Origin: Pseudomonadota bacterium
GTDB lineage: Bacteria; Pseudomonadota; Gammaproteobacteria; Competibacterales; Competibacteraceae
DNA length: 32,248 bases
Reading direction: 5' to 3'
Assembly (NCBI GenBank): GCA_030917925.1
Contig: JAUPTV010000009.1
Coordinates: forward strand, 1-32,248
Shown: one piece after another, positions 17,491 to 24,633 of the stretch
Layout: each line of letters opens with the position of its first letter
How positions within the stretch are numbered: the stretch's first letter is position 1
Notes under the pieces: generated by a model
The model's database searches: none
Told to the model about the DNA's origin: nothing
The model's input: only the letters and a program-made list of their open reading frames with translations
Made by a program: the position numbers and the translations under genes

Positions 17491-17507
17491 ATTAACATTC
17501 TGTTAAT
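17491..17507. promoter_or_regulatory. Palindromic operator candidate, copy 3
   Basis: ATTAACATTCTGTTAAT keeps perfect 6-bp arms although the spacer has changed by one base. Conservation of the arms over the spacer is what a protein-binding site would show. Confidence 0.55.
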
Positions 17508-17566
17508 TTAATTCGGCCTGGCACTTTCTTTGCTTGCGCCTGCTTTTTTTTGCAAATCCACCTAAC

Positions 17567-17583
17567 ATTAATATTCCGTTAAT
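17567..17583. promoter_or_regulatory. Palindromic operator candidate, copy 4 (promoter-proximal)
   Basis: ATTAATATTCCGTTAAT carries one arm mismatch. Its centre (17575) lies 32 bp before the TAGAGT -10-like element, the same distance as in the copy at 23606-23620. That places it around -44 from the predicted transcription start, near the position of a class II activator site. Confidence 0.6.
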
Positions 17584-17612
17584 TGAATCATGCCTGGCGC
17601 TTTCACTAGAGT
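17583..17612 (+). promoter_or_regulatory. Predicted promoter of the riboswitch-controlled Cys-rich gene
   Basis: TTGAAT (17583-17588) and TAGAGT (17607-17612) are separated by 18 bp and lie just upstream of the riboswitch core. The -10 match is weak, which fits a promoter that needs an activator at the adjoining palindrome. Confidence 0.45.
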
Positions 17613-17618
17613 AGTGCG

Positions 17619-17697
17619 GCGAGAAAGGCAAACCTGCTGCGAGGCAGAGGCGCAAAGCTTCGGATCTCATTAGAGATGGCTGGGCTGCCGAGGGCGA
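17619..17697 (+). promoter_or_regulatory. Cyclic di-GMP class I (GEMM-I) riboswitch upstream of the Cys-rich secreted protein
   Basis: The core GGCAAACC, a P2 hairpin with a GCGA loop (CTGCT/GGCAG), GGCGCAAAGC, a second hairpin (ATCTC/GAGAT) and GGCTGGGCTGCCGAGG occur in the order of the GEMM-I consensus. The G just before CAAACC corresponds to the G20 that favours c-di-GMP over cGAMP in the known class. About 120 nt separate it from the start codon at 17818. A hairpin without a U-run lies between (about 17769-17797), so control may be translational or through an alternative fold; I see no clear terminator. Confidence 0.9.
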
Positions 17698-17817
17698 CAA
17701 CGCTGGATGCCGGGATGCGTGGAGTATGAAGCGAGGGAAGGCAGGCGTTAGTCGCTAAATTCCTGGCGGGAAGCAATCGGACCCGCTGGATAGGCAAAAC
17801 CTCGAGGAGGATAGTTC

Positions 17818-20022
17818 ATGCTTACTCAATATTCATGTAGGCGCGGCGGAGTAAAGAAGTGGGCAGGCTTGGCCAGCACCACGGCTTTGTTGCTCGGTCT
17901 GGGGTTGTCCAATCATGCGCTGGCGGTGCAAAGCCCACCTGGCTGTAATGCTAACACCCTCAACCTGACTCTGAGCCGGTCCACCGCCGTGGCGGTTCCT
18001 GGTCAGACCGTGACCTTTGGCGTCAGCGTAGCGGTGCCTACGACCGATGGTGCCGGCGTCCCGGCCTGTGATACGGCTGATGTCGATATTACGGCTCAGT
18101 GTCCGGATGGGGCTAATAACGTTCCGCCAACAACGCCGGTGCAGACGTTGGTCACCGACGCGGATTATCCGGCAGGTACGCCTCCGACCCCGGTCGGGTC
18201 GATTGACTGCGTTATGCCCGACGTGCCAGCCGTCCAGGCGGTCAGCGCCTATTCGCAAGCCGATGGTTTGTTGCTGGATACGGATCTGCTCGCGGGTAGC
18301 CCGTTTACCCGGTCCAACACCATTACGGTCACCGTCACGCCGTGCCAGGTCCAGGTTGACAAGCAGGTGTCCTGCGATGGTGGGGCAACCTGGGTTGATC
18401 CAAGTCTGGTGCTGAACAATGAGGACGGCACCCTGAATTGCTCCGTCATTGGTCTGGCCGGGCCTGTCCAGGTGCGCTATCAAGCAGCCAATACCAGCGA
18501 GAGTTGTTTGCTGACGGAGTGCGTGCTGACGGAAACCAACGGAGCCTTTGGTACGCCGCCAGTGGTTGGTGCCATCCCTCCGGGCGTAACGACCGACTTC
18601 CTGCCGGCCGCAAACACTCCGGCCTGCTCCGATGCTTATGGCGATCCAGCAAACCCGAATGAGCCTAATACCGCGACGATCACCTGTCAGACCGGCGGCG
18701 AACCGGTTACGGCGAGCGATACTGCCAGCTTCAATTGCCTGGAGGTCGATGCGACGGTTGACCGGGCGGTCAATTGTGGCGAAGGCTTTGTCGATGAGAC
18801 CCAGGTTCGCAACAACGAAGATGGCACGAATGGCTGTACGGCTGTCGATGGTGAACCGGTCAACTGGCAGTACGCGGCCTGTAATGAAGGCACGGCCCCG
18901 TTGTATGACTGCACCCTCGTGGATCAGAACCTGACGGTCAGCAGCTCGATCATTGTGGGTAACCTGGCGGCGGGTGTCTGTGCGAATAATCTTCCTGCGA
19001 CCAACAATCCGGTACCTTGCAGTGATGCGCTGGAGGCGAGTGAAGCGCCCGATCAAGGCCGCGTTGATCTGACCTGCTGTATACAAGATGTTGGCAGCAT
19101 CGCCGACTGTGCGGAAGCCAATCGGGTCAACGTCTTTGACGTCTCGACCGTCGCCTGCTCCACGCCTTCCGGCCTGAATGCGATTAAGGAATGTGTGGAT
19201 ACCGACCTTGATGGTACGGCGGATAACGTTCGGGTGGTGGCCACTGCGACCGCTGGCGATTTGGGCTTCGTAGACTGCACCGCGACAGATACTATTTATC
19301 TGGACGATGCGACTTGCCCGCCCGTCGGCCCCGGCACCGACCTGCCACTGAGTCCGCAACCGTTTACTCTGGCTCCTACCGCTTCGCATGAGCTGTTTGG
19401 AACCATCGCTCCGCCGTTGGATCAGGATGCCTGCAACACCGCATCGGTAACCTGCACCATCGAAGGAACCACAGAAACCGTTACGGCTGTGGCCCCACCG
19501 GTCGTCTGCGACTTCCAGGAGCGTGCCGGCTGCTTCACGCGGACCCCAGGTTTCTGGTCAACGCATCCGGGTGATGATGATCGCATCGGCACTTACGATT
19601 TCCTGCCGCAGACTGTTTGTGGTACGGAACTCGATAACGTCCTGGCTGGCAACGGTAACTCGGCCATTGAAGCCATGTGCTCAGTGGGCAAGGATGGCAA
19701 GATTCTGGGTGAGCAGAATACGCAATTGATCCGTCAGTGCACCGCGGCCTACCTGAACGTGGCGGCGACCCTGGCTAACGAAGGCGACTGCGGCTCCGGG
19801 ACTAACATTGAGACCTTGTTGGATAACTGCTGCGATGCCGCCAGCGCCTGCACGGGAGAGGACACCGGCATGAGCGTCAACGAATGTATCACCGCATTGG
19901 ATACGTTCAACAACAGCGAGGATACCCTGGATCCGGATGCGTTCGCCAACCCGGGTAGCGCTAATCCGACGTACTGCCAGGATGCAAAGAACAACGGCGT
20001 CGTGGTACACCCGGCTCCGTAG
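17818..20022 (+). CDS. Large Cys-rich secreted protein, riboswitch-controlled
   Basis: The 734-aa protein has a signal peptide ending near NHALA-VQS (about residue 36). The mature chain is acidic, Thr/Val/Pro-rich and has dozens of cysteines. Its beta-rich middle has loosely repeated units with the motif NNEDGT and CS(D/A) segments, reminiscent of DUF11-like or Ig-like extracellular repeats. From about residue 570 a distinct C-terminal module begins (ERAGCFTRTPGFWSTHPGDDD) and runs to the end with further cysteines. No enzyme motif is seen. The likely role is a disulfide-stabilised surface or matrix protein. AGGAGG is well placed before the ATG. Upstream are a GEMM-I riboswitch and four operator-like palindromes; a strong terminator follows. 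The DsbA-like protein upstream could assist folding. I do not recognise a named family for the full length. Confidence 0.85.
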   Translation: MLTQYSCRRGGVKKWAGLASTTALLLGLGLSNHALAVQSPPGCNANTLNLTLSRSTAVAVPGQTVTFGVSVAVPTTDGAGVPACDTADVDITAQCPDGANNVPPTTPVQTLVTDADYPAGTPPTPVGSIDCVMPDVPAVQAVSAYSQADGLLLDTDLLAGSPFTRSNTITVTVTPCQVQVDKQVSCDGGATWVDPSLVLNNEDGTLNCSVIGLAGPVQVRYQAANTSESCLLTECVLTETNGAFGTPPVVGAIPPGVTTDFLPAANTPACSDAYGDPANPNEPNTATITCQTGGEPVTASDTASFNCLEVDATVDRAVNCGEGFVDETQVRNNEDGTNGCTAVDGEPVNWQYAACNEGTAPLYDCTLVDQNLTVSSSIIVGNLAAGVCANNLPATNNPVPCSDALEASEAPDQGRVDLTCCIQDVGSIADCAEANRVNVFDVSTVACSTPSGLNAIKECVDTDLDGTADNVRVVATATAGDLGFVDCTATDTIYLDDATCPPVGPGTDLPLSPQPFTLAPTASHELFGTIAPPLDQDACNTASVTCTIEGTTETVTAVAPPVVCDFQERAGCFTRTPGFWSTHPGDDDRIGTYDFLPQTVCGTELDNVLAGNGNSAIEAMCSVGKDGKILGEQNTQLIRQCTAAYLNVAATLANEGDCGSGTNIETLLDNCCDAASACTGEDTGMSVNECITALDTFNNSEDTLDPDAFANPGSANPTYCQDAKNNGVVVHPAP

Positions 20023-20082
20023 TTTCAGCGCCATCCCGCTAAGGCAGAAAGATTAACTTTCTGTTGTTAGGGACTAGGAAGT

Positions 20083-20117
20083 AAACCCGTCAGGGAAACC
20101 TGGCGGGTTTTTTTTGG
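20083..20117 (+). terminator. Intrinsic terminator after the Cys-rich protein gene
   Basis: AAACCCGtCAGG and CCTGgCGGGTTT form a stem with a GAAA loop, followed by an uninterrupted run of T (20108-20115). Confidence 0.92.
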
Positions 20118-20166
20118 TTCCGGGGTTTTTCGACTACCCGTCTTTCCGGCTGATTAGCGGGTATTC

Positions 20167-20217
20167 CGAACCACCCCGGCGCTTCGCGCCACCCCTCCTT
20201 GGCCAAGGAGGGGAATT
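20167..20217 (-). repeat. Dispersed palindromic repeat, copy B (inverted)
   Basis: Reverse complement of the element at 17171-17227, with CTCCTTGGCCAAGGAG as the palindromic core and GGCGCTTCGCGCC beside it. It lies between the terminators of two convergent genes. Confidence 0.75.
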
Positions 20218-20253
20218 CAGTAGTCCCGCGATCATTGGGAAAGACAATAACTG

Positions 20254-20287
20254 TGCAAAAGAAACCCGCCGGTGATTTCCGGCGGGT
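20254..20287 (-). terminator. Intrinsic terminator after the Ig-repeat protein gene
   Basis: On the minus strand ACCCGCCGG pairs with CCGGCGGGT across a 6-nt loop, followed by TTTCTTTT. Confidence 0.9.
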
Positions 20288-20310
20288 ACCTTAGCTTGCG
20301 GTTGCGCGGT

Positions 20311-22950
20311 TTATGGCGCGTAACGCACGAGGTAGCCGTCGGTGCTGCCGACTACCGTGGACATCAGGCCGCCACCGAGGTCGATACCCTTGTAGAAACT
20401 GCCGGTAGCAACGACCTCGCCCGCGTCATCAAGGGCAATGCTATTGCTGTAGTCATCCCAGTCCACTCCGGCACCTTTCGACCAGAGAAGCGCCCCACTG
20501 GCATCATATTTGGCGATAAACACATCGGTAGAGCCGTTGCCGAAGTGATAAGCGCCACCCACGTCGATCCAGCTCAGGAAAGTACCCGTGGCCGCAATCT
20601 CGCCTGAGGCATTGACAGCCAGGCCATTAACAGCGTCGTTATTGCTCCCGCCAAGCTTGCGAACCCACTGTACGGCACCCGTCGGTGAATACTGCGCCAG
20701 AGCAATATCCACATAACCGGCGCTGGTCAGCGGCTGCCCGCTAAAGTTGACTGAACCCTCGAAGTGCGCAGCGAGTACCACATTGCCGAAGCCATCCATC
20801 GCGATGCGACGTCCACTGTCGCGACTAGCGCCGCCCTCCCGCCAGGAATAAGGGAATGTTCCATTAGCGGAGAAGTTGGCGATGAAGGCATCGGTGTAGC
20901 CGGCGCTGGTCAATGACCCGTCGCCGAAGTCAATCGTGCCCTGGAAGGAGCCAGTGAACCAGGGACTGCCGCTACCATCCACCGCTATCCCTAATCCTTC
21001 ATCGGTCGATGATCCACCGAACGACTTGGACCACAAATGAGCGCCACTCGAAGAATATTTGGCTACAAAGACATCCCGGCTACCGCTGACGGTATTTAGC
21101 GTACTCCCGCCTAAAGTCGCAGCGCCCTGAATATATCCAGTCAGGAACAGATTGCCCGAAGCATCCACTGCCAGCGCCTGCGCCGCTTCTGATCCAGTAC
21201 TGCCAAAGCGCTTGGCCCACTGATATTGTCCCGTGCTCGAGTACTTGACCAAGTACATATCATAGCCGCCCGCACTGGTCAGCGCTGCGCCGCCGAAATC
21301 AATAGTGCCAAAGAAGTACCCGGTGACCACCACCGAGCCATCGGGGTTGACGATCAAACCGCGTGGGTAAAACTCGGCGCTCTCCTGGCGGGTCCACAGC
21401 CGCGACCACTGAATGTCGCCCGATGCGCTGTACTTGGCCAGCATGATGCCGCCTTTGCTGGTCTTGAGACCATCGCCGAACTCTACGGCCCCGCTGACCT
21501 GAGCGGCTACGAACACATTCCCCCAGGAGTCGATAGCGGTCGCTTGCCCGGCAGCAACGTCTTCCGTGGTGTCACCGCCAAAATGCAGCGACCAAAGGTG
21601 TGCGCCGGTGCTGGCCGTGGCGATATTCACACTCAGGCTAACGGCAGTAGATACCTTGCTATTCCCCGCTGCGTCATACGCTTTCGCGGTCCAGCTATGG
21701 CTACCGTTAGCAGCGCTGCTGATGCTCCAGCTATAGCTGTACGGTGCCGCCGTGTCTGTCCCTTTCAGCGTCGCGCCATCGTAAAACTCCACCTTACTGA
21801 CGCCCACGTTGTCGCTGGCTGAGGCTGTAATAGCCACAGTTTGTGCGATGGTGTAGGTCGTGCCCGAGGTGGGACTGGAGAGGGACACGGTTGGCGCAGT
21901 GGTGTCCGTCGTGGCGATATTCACCGTTAAACTGACCGTGCTGGACGTGGCCGCATTTCCGGCAGCGTCGAAGGCTTTTGCCGTCCAACTGTGCGTACCG
22001 TTGCTGGAACTGGAGACCGACCAGGCATGGCTGAACGGCGAAGCGGTATCGGTACTCTGCAAAGCGCCATTGCGATAAAACTCCACCTTACTGACGCCCA
22101 CGTTGTCGCTGGCCGAAGCCACAAGGGTCACGGTCTGGGCCGAGGTGTAGGTCGTCCCCGAAGTGGGGCTGGAGATGGACACGGTGGGCGCGGTGGTGTC
22201 CGTCGTCGCAATATTGACCGTTAAGCTGGTCTCGGTAGAAGTCTTGTTATTTCCCATCGCGTCATAAGCTTTGGCCATCCAGCGGTGGCTGCCATTGGTG
22301 GAACTGGAGACGGGCCAGGCATGGCTGAACGGCGAGACGGTATCAGTACTTTGCAGAGCGCCATCTTTATAGAACTCGACCTTGTTCACGCCCACGTTGT
22401 CGCTGGCCGAAGCGGCAACGGTCACGGTCTGAGCGGTGGTGTAGGTCGTGCCCGAGGTGGGGCTGGAGATCGACACGGTTGGTGCGGTGGTGTCCGCTGT
22501 GGCGATATTGACCGTTAAGCTGACGGCGCTGCATGTGGCCGCGTTCCGGGTGGCGTCGAAGGCCTTGGCCGTCCAACTGTGCGTACCGTTATTGGAACTG
22601 GTAAAGCTCCACGCACAACCATAGGGACTGCTGGTATCGGTGCATTTAAGAACACCGTTTTGATAAAACTCGACCTTGCTGACTCCGATATTGTCAGACG
22701 CAGAAGCAGCAATGTTCACGGTTTGCGCCGCTGTATAACCCGCCCCCGAAGCCGGACTGGTGATTGAAACGCTCGGCGCGATCTTGTCTTTACCCCCCCC
22801 AGGTGCCGCTTTAGCAACACTGCTCAGACCGGCAAAAGCAATCCCGCCAATCATTAAATAAGTAAATCCCTTGAAGATTCGTCTCTTCTGTTGGGATTGA
22901 TAAAGAAGATGACTAATTTGTGCACGATTAGGCACAGAAGACTTAAACAT
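20311..22950 (-). CDS. Secreted protein with four Ig-like repeats and an SBBP-type beta-propeller
   Basis: The 879-aa protein has a long-tailed signal peptide ending near VAKA-APGG (about residue 48). Four Ig-like repeats of 98 residues follow (about 55-446), each with (T)APTVSISSP, a YT.AQTV. segment, ASASDNVGVSKVEFY, and a closing TAKA.DA.GN. The C-terminal half (about 446-879) is an array of short propeller-type repeats of the SBBP kind (LWSLHFGG, AIDSWGNVFVAAQVSGAVEFG and similar). Such architectures occur in adhesins and matrix proteins. The first Ig repeat has three cysteines absent from the others. GAGGAGG precedes the ATG at 22950, and a GEMM-I riboswitch lies upstream. The gene is convergent with the Cys-rich protein gene, which is controlled in the same way. 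Confidence 0.88.
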   Translation of the reverse strand: MFKSSVPNRAQISHLLYQSQQKRRIFKGFTYLMIGGIAFAGLSSVAKAAPGGGKDKIAPSVSITSPASGAGYTAAQTVNIAASASDNIGVSKVEFYQNGVLKCTDTSSPYGCAWSFTSSNNGTHSWTAKAFDATRNAATCSAVSLTVNIATADTTAPTVSISSPTSGTTYTTAQTVTVAASASDNVGVNKVEFYKDGALQSTDTVSPFSHAWPVSSSTNGSHRWMAKAYDAMGNNKTSTETSLTVNIATTDTTAPTVSISSPTSGTTYTSAQTVTLVASASDNVGVSKVEFYRNGALQSTDTASPFSHAWSVSSSSNGTHSWTAKAFDAAGNAATSSTVSLTVNIATTDTTAPTVSLSSPTSGTTYTIAQTVAITASASDNVGVSKVEFYDGATLKGTDTAAPYSYSWSISSAANGSHSWTAKAYDAAGNSKVSTAVSLSVNIATASTGAHLWSLHFGGDTTEDVAAGQATAIDSWGNVFVAAQVSGAVEFGDGLKTSKGGIMLAKYSASGDIQWSRLWTRQESAEFYPRGLIVNPDGSVVVTGYFFGTIDFGGAALTSAGGYDMYLVKYSSTGQYQWAKRFGSTGSEAAQALAVDASGNLFLTGYIQGAATLGGSTLNTVSGSRDVFVAKYSSSGAHLWSKSFGGSSTDEGLGIAVDGSGSPWFTGSFQGTIDFGDGSLTSAGYTDAFIANFSANGTFPYSWREGGASRDSGRRIAMDGFGNVVLAAHFEGSVNFSGQPLTSAGYVDIALAQYSPTGAVQWVRKLGGSNNDAVNGLAVNASGEIAATGTFLSWIDVGGAYHFGNGSTDVFIAKYDASGALLWSKGAGVDWDDYSNSIALDDAGEVVATGSFYKGIDLGGGLMSTVVGSTDGYLVRYAP
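21612..22788 (-). repeat. Four 294-bp tandem repeats encoding Ig-like domains
   Basis: Four in-frame units of 98 codons repeat within the Ig/propeller gene. Units 2 and 3 are nearly identical at DNA level over long stretches, while units 1 and 4 are more diverged. This favours recombination-driven change in repeat number and is a place where short-read assembly may have collapsed copies. Confidence 0.8.
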
Positions 22951-23008
22951 GGCAATGCCTCCTCACGAGATGGCGAATTCAATAAATAGTGCCCGTGGGA
23001 AAGCAATA

Positions 23009-23093
23009 CCCGTCCGGCAACCTGTCTGCCTTATCCCCGGAGGGACTTAGGCCATGGTTTTGCGTCCCACTCTTTCAAGTGGTTTGCCTTTAT
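23009..23093 (-). promoter_or_regulatory. Cyclic di-GMP class I (GEMM-I) riboswitch upstream of the Ig-repeat protein
   Basis: Read on the minus strand: AAAGGCAAACC, a P2 hairpin CCACTT-GAAA-GAGTGG, GGGACGCAAAACC, then ATGGCCTAAG, a second hairpin and GGTTGCCGGACGG. This follows the GEMM-I consensus closely, including the GNRA loop, the GGGACGCAAA segment and the c-di-GMP-type G before CAAACC. The gene's start codon lies about 60 nt downstream with GAGGAGG as ribosome-binding site. No terminator is visible between them, so translational control is the simpler reading. Confidence 0.93.
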
Positions 23094-23107
23094 CGAACGC
23101 TTCTCGC

Positions 23108-23137
23108 GTAATAATAAATGAATAATAAACCGGTCAA
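23108..23137 (-). promoter_or_regulatory. Predicted promoter of the Ig-repeat protein gene
   Basis: On the minus strand TTGACC (23137-23132) is followed after 17-18 bp by TTATTA/TATTAC (23114-23108). The predicted start falls a few bases before the riboswitch, as expected. Confidence 0.5.
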
Positions 23138-23605
23138 TCAGTTCGGTTCGGCTCGGGTTAATTGACTTTAACTTATCCGGCTGTTTTTTGTTTTTGAAGC
23201 TAAAATCAGCTATGGAAACGGCATTTTCCATGCCATTTTTTATCAATTAAAATTCTGAGAGTGTGGCTAATAAATATCCATACAAACATCAAAAATCAAC
23301 TAGAGGTTAAATTTGCCAATATTTATTGGAATTTGTTTTGATATCAATTGATATAATGACAAATAAAGACCATATAAAAAGTCAAATTTTTCGTAACAAA
23401 ATTATCCTGACTGACTTTTTTTGTCACCTAAACCACGATATTCAGGCCAAAATAGACCGCTTTTAACAGTAAAATCATAAAATTAAAAGCTTTATGACCT
23501 TTAAAGTCACTTATTGACAATTTACGTCATCCATTTTGGCCCGATGGAGTCCATCGTCAGGGCAACCGACAGAGGCATCAAAAACTGGTATTTAATTGAT
23601 TAACG

Positions 23606-23620
23606 TTAACATTCCGTTAA
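23606..23620. promoter_or_regulatory. Palindromic operator candidate, single copy upstream of the HTH gene
   Basis: TTAACATTCCGTTAA is identical to the core of copies 1 and 2 at 17340 and 17413. Its centre is 32 bp before TAGAGT at 23645-23650, exactly as at 17575/17607. Confidence 0.6.
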
Positions 23621-23642
23621 TTTAATTCCAGGTTAGGCTTTT

Positions 23643-23650
23643 TATAGAGT
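23643..23650 (+). promoter_or_regulatory. Predicted -10 element of the HTH gene
   Basis: TATAGAGT overlaps TATAGA and TAGAGT readings of a -10 hexamer. TTAATT lies upstream at -35 distance, next to the palindrome. The start codon is about 65 bp downstream. Confidence 0.4.
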
Positions 23651-23714
23651 GAGTTGTCGATGAATATCGGTTAACGTATTTATCAGTTCAGGCTGATGAA
23701 TAAAGGAGAAAATC

Positions 23715-24179
23715 ATGCACGGGGAAAGTCGCTCTGCGGTCATGAAAGCAAACTGGCTATTTGATGCACGAAAAATACCCGATGATGTCATGAGTTATCT
23801 TCGTCGGATCGCGGTTCGTGCGGTGGAAGAAAAAAGCTACAGCCCTGAACTCATTGCGGATATTTTCGGAATTAGCCGCAGCAGCGTTTATGACTGGCTG
23901 CGCCGGTACCGCAAAAAAGGGGAGAACGCTCTGGATACCCAGCCGGCGCCAGGCGCACCACGGGTTATCACTCCCAACATGGACCAGTGGCTCAGAGAAA
24001 CCATTATGGAATCAACACCAGGTGATTATGGCTATGATGCGAAAACCGAGTGGACGCATAGTCTGCTGGCCGATTTACTGAAAAAGCAGTTTGGCGTTGA
24101 AGTGGCGGGTTCAACCGTCGGGTTGCACTTGCGCAATATGGATTTAAACGGCCACATACATAACCATCAAATCAAGTAA
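23715..24179 (+). CDS. Stand-alone IS630-type helix-turn-helix DNA-binding protein
   Basis: The 154-aa protein matches the N-terminal DNA-binding half of IS630-family transposases. It has a first HTH (about 35-75: SPELIADIFGISRSSVYDWLRRYRKKG), a GAPRVITPNMDQWLRETIM linker, and a second winged-helix (about 105-145: WTHSLLADLLKKQFGVEVAGSTVGLHLRNM). It stops where the transposase would continue into the DDE catalytic domain. No remnant of that domain follows and no terminal inverted repeats were seen. The reading frame is intact with GGAG eight bases upstream and its own promoter-like region. Either it is a remnant of an insertion sequence or it has been adopted as a transcription factor; the shared operator favours the second. 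Confidence 0.75.
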   Translation: MHGESRSAVMKANWLFDARKIPDDVMSYLRRIAVRAVEEKSYSPELIADIFGISRSSVYDWLRRYRKKGENALDTQPAPGAPRVITPNMDQWLRETIMESTPGDYGYDAKTEWTHSLLADLLKKQFGVEVAGSTVGLHLRNMDLNGHIHNHQIK

Positions 24180-24444
24180 TCGGACTCGAAGCCATGGAGC
24201 TACAAACCGACACGACGATTGTATTGAGATAATAAATAAAGTCGCGTAGATACAAGGTTAGGTGGCCTGTATTGTTGGCAACCCAACAATAGCGCTATCC
24301 CCCACTGTTTCATCCCCCCTCGATTTTCCAATGACTTGGCGTTCTTGGCGTTCCTGGCGTTTTGGCAGTTCAACTGCTTGCTCCAGAACGGCCAGCCAAA
24401 TCATCATCCCATCTTTCGCATTAATTTCCTGTTTTGATGACATC

Positions 24445-24490
24445 CTGTCAGACAAACACTGACATTAAATTCAGTGCGTCTCTGATATTG
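24445..24490 (+). repeat. Conserved 40-bp element, copy 2, with TGTCAG-N7-CTGACA dyad
   Basis: GACAAACACTGACATTAA (from 24451) matches the element at 13121. Here TGTCAG and CTGACA make a perfect 6-bp dyad around ACAAACA. It lies about 290 bp upstream of the lipoprotein start. Confidence 0.5.
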
Positions 24491-24633
24491 ATATTTTTCT
24501 CAATGTTGTAGCCTTCAAATCAGACAGTGTGAACTTCGTAATTGACATCTATGAAGGGAACCTGCCGATGGGCGTCTACTACAAGAGCGATCAAATAGTA
24601 GATACCTCCGGATCATCATTGGCAAAGCCATGA
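24484..24633 (+). pseudogene. Possible gene remnant upstream of the lipoprotein
   Basis: The frame is open for 49 codons and includes FVIDIYEGNLPMGVYYKSDQ, which has protein-like composition, ending in TGA. There is no ATG near the front, only a GTG at 24529 without a ribosome-binding site. It could be the 3' end of a decayed gene or chance. I do not recognise a family. Confidence 0.2.

Larger units (their letters stand above)
17311..17605 (+). repeat. Four tandem degenerate repeats of about 75 bp, each with a palindromic site
   Basis: The unit contains TTTGCAAATCC, then a TTAAC-N5-GTTAA palindrome, then AATTCTGCCTGGCGCTTT and CTTGCGCCTGCTTTTT. Four units follow one another at 73, 78 and 76 bp spacing, the last one truncated where it meets the promoter of the riboswitch-controlled gene. 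The units differ at several positions, so they are not a recent duplication. A fifth palindrome copy lies at 23606-23620. Confidence 0.8.
23140..23714. other. AT-rich intergenic region dense in palindromes
   Basis: About 570 bases without a credible gene and clearly more AT-rich than the surroundings. Perfect dyads include ATGGAAA-N6-TTTCCAT (23212-23231), ATATCAATTGATAT (23341-23354), GATGGA-G-TCCATC (about 23543-23555) and TTAAC-N5-GTTAA (23606-23620). It separates the divergent Ig-repeat and HTH genes and is likely regulatory. A minus-strand open frame at 23031-23246 overlaps the riboswitch and is not a gene. Confidence 0.5.

Noticed and set aside
17515-17536. Sigma-54-like promoter in the third tandem repeat (TGGCAC...TTTGC with GG-N10-GC spacing)
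   Set aside because: Only one of four repeat units has the right spacing, it is over 100 bp from the riboswitch core, and a better-placed promoter exists at 17583-17612. A chance match is likely.
17311-17605. CRISPR array
   Set aside because: The tandem units of about 75 bp are similar along their whole length, without unique spacers, and no cas genes are present.
17833-19389. 518-codon open frame on the minus strand
   Set aside because: It lies entirely antisense to the Cys-rich secreted protein, which has a signal peptide, ribosome-binding site and terminator. The antisense product is Arg/Ile-rich and shadow-like.
23031-23246. 71-codon minus-strand open frame
   Set aside because: It overlaps a clear GEMM-I riboswitch and its promoter and has low-complexity composition.
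23715-24179. Complete IS630 insertion sequence
   Set aside because: There is no DDE catalytic domain, no terminal inverted repeats and no TA duplication that I could see; only the DNA-binding half is present.
24258-24462. Overlapping open frames on both strands
   Set aside because: They cover a hairpin and short TTGGCGTTC repeats, neither has a start context, and composition is not protein-like.
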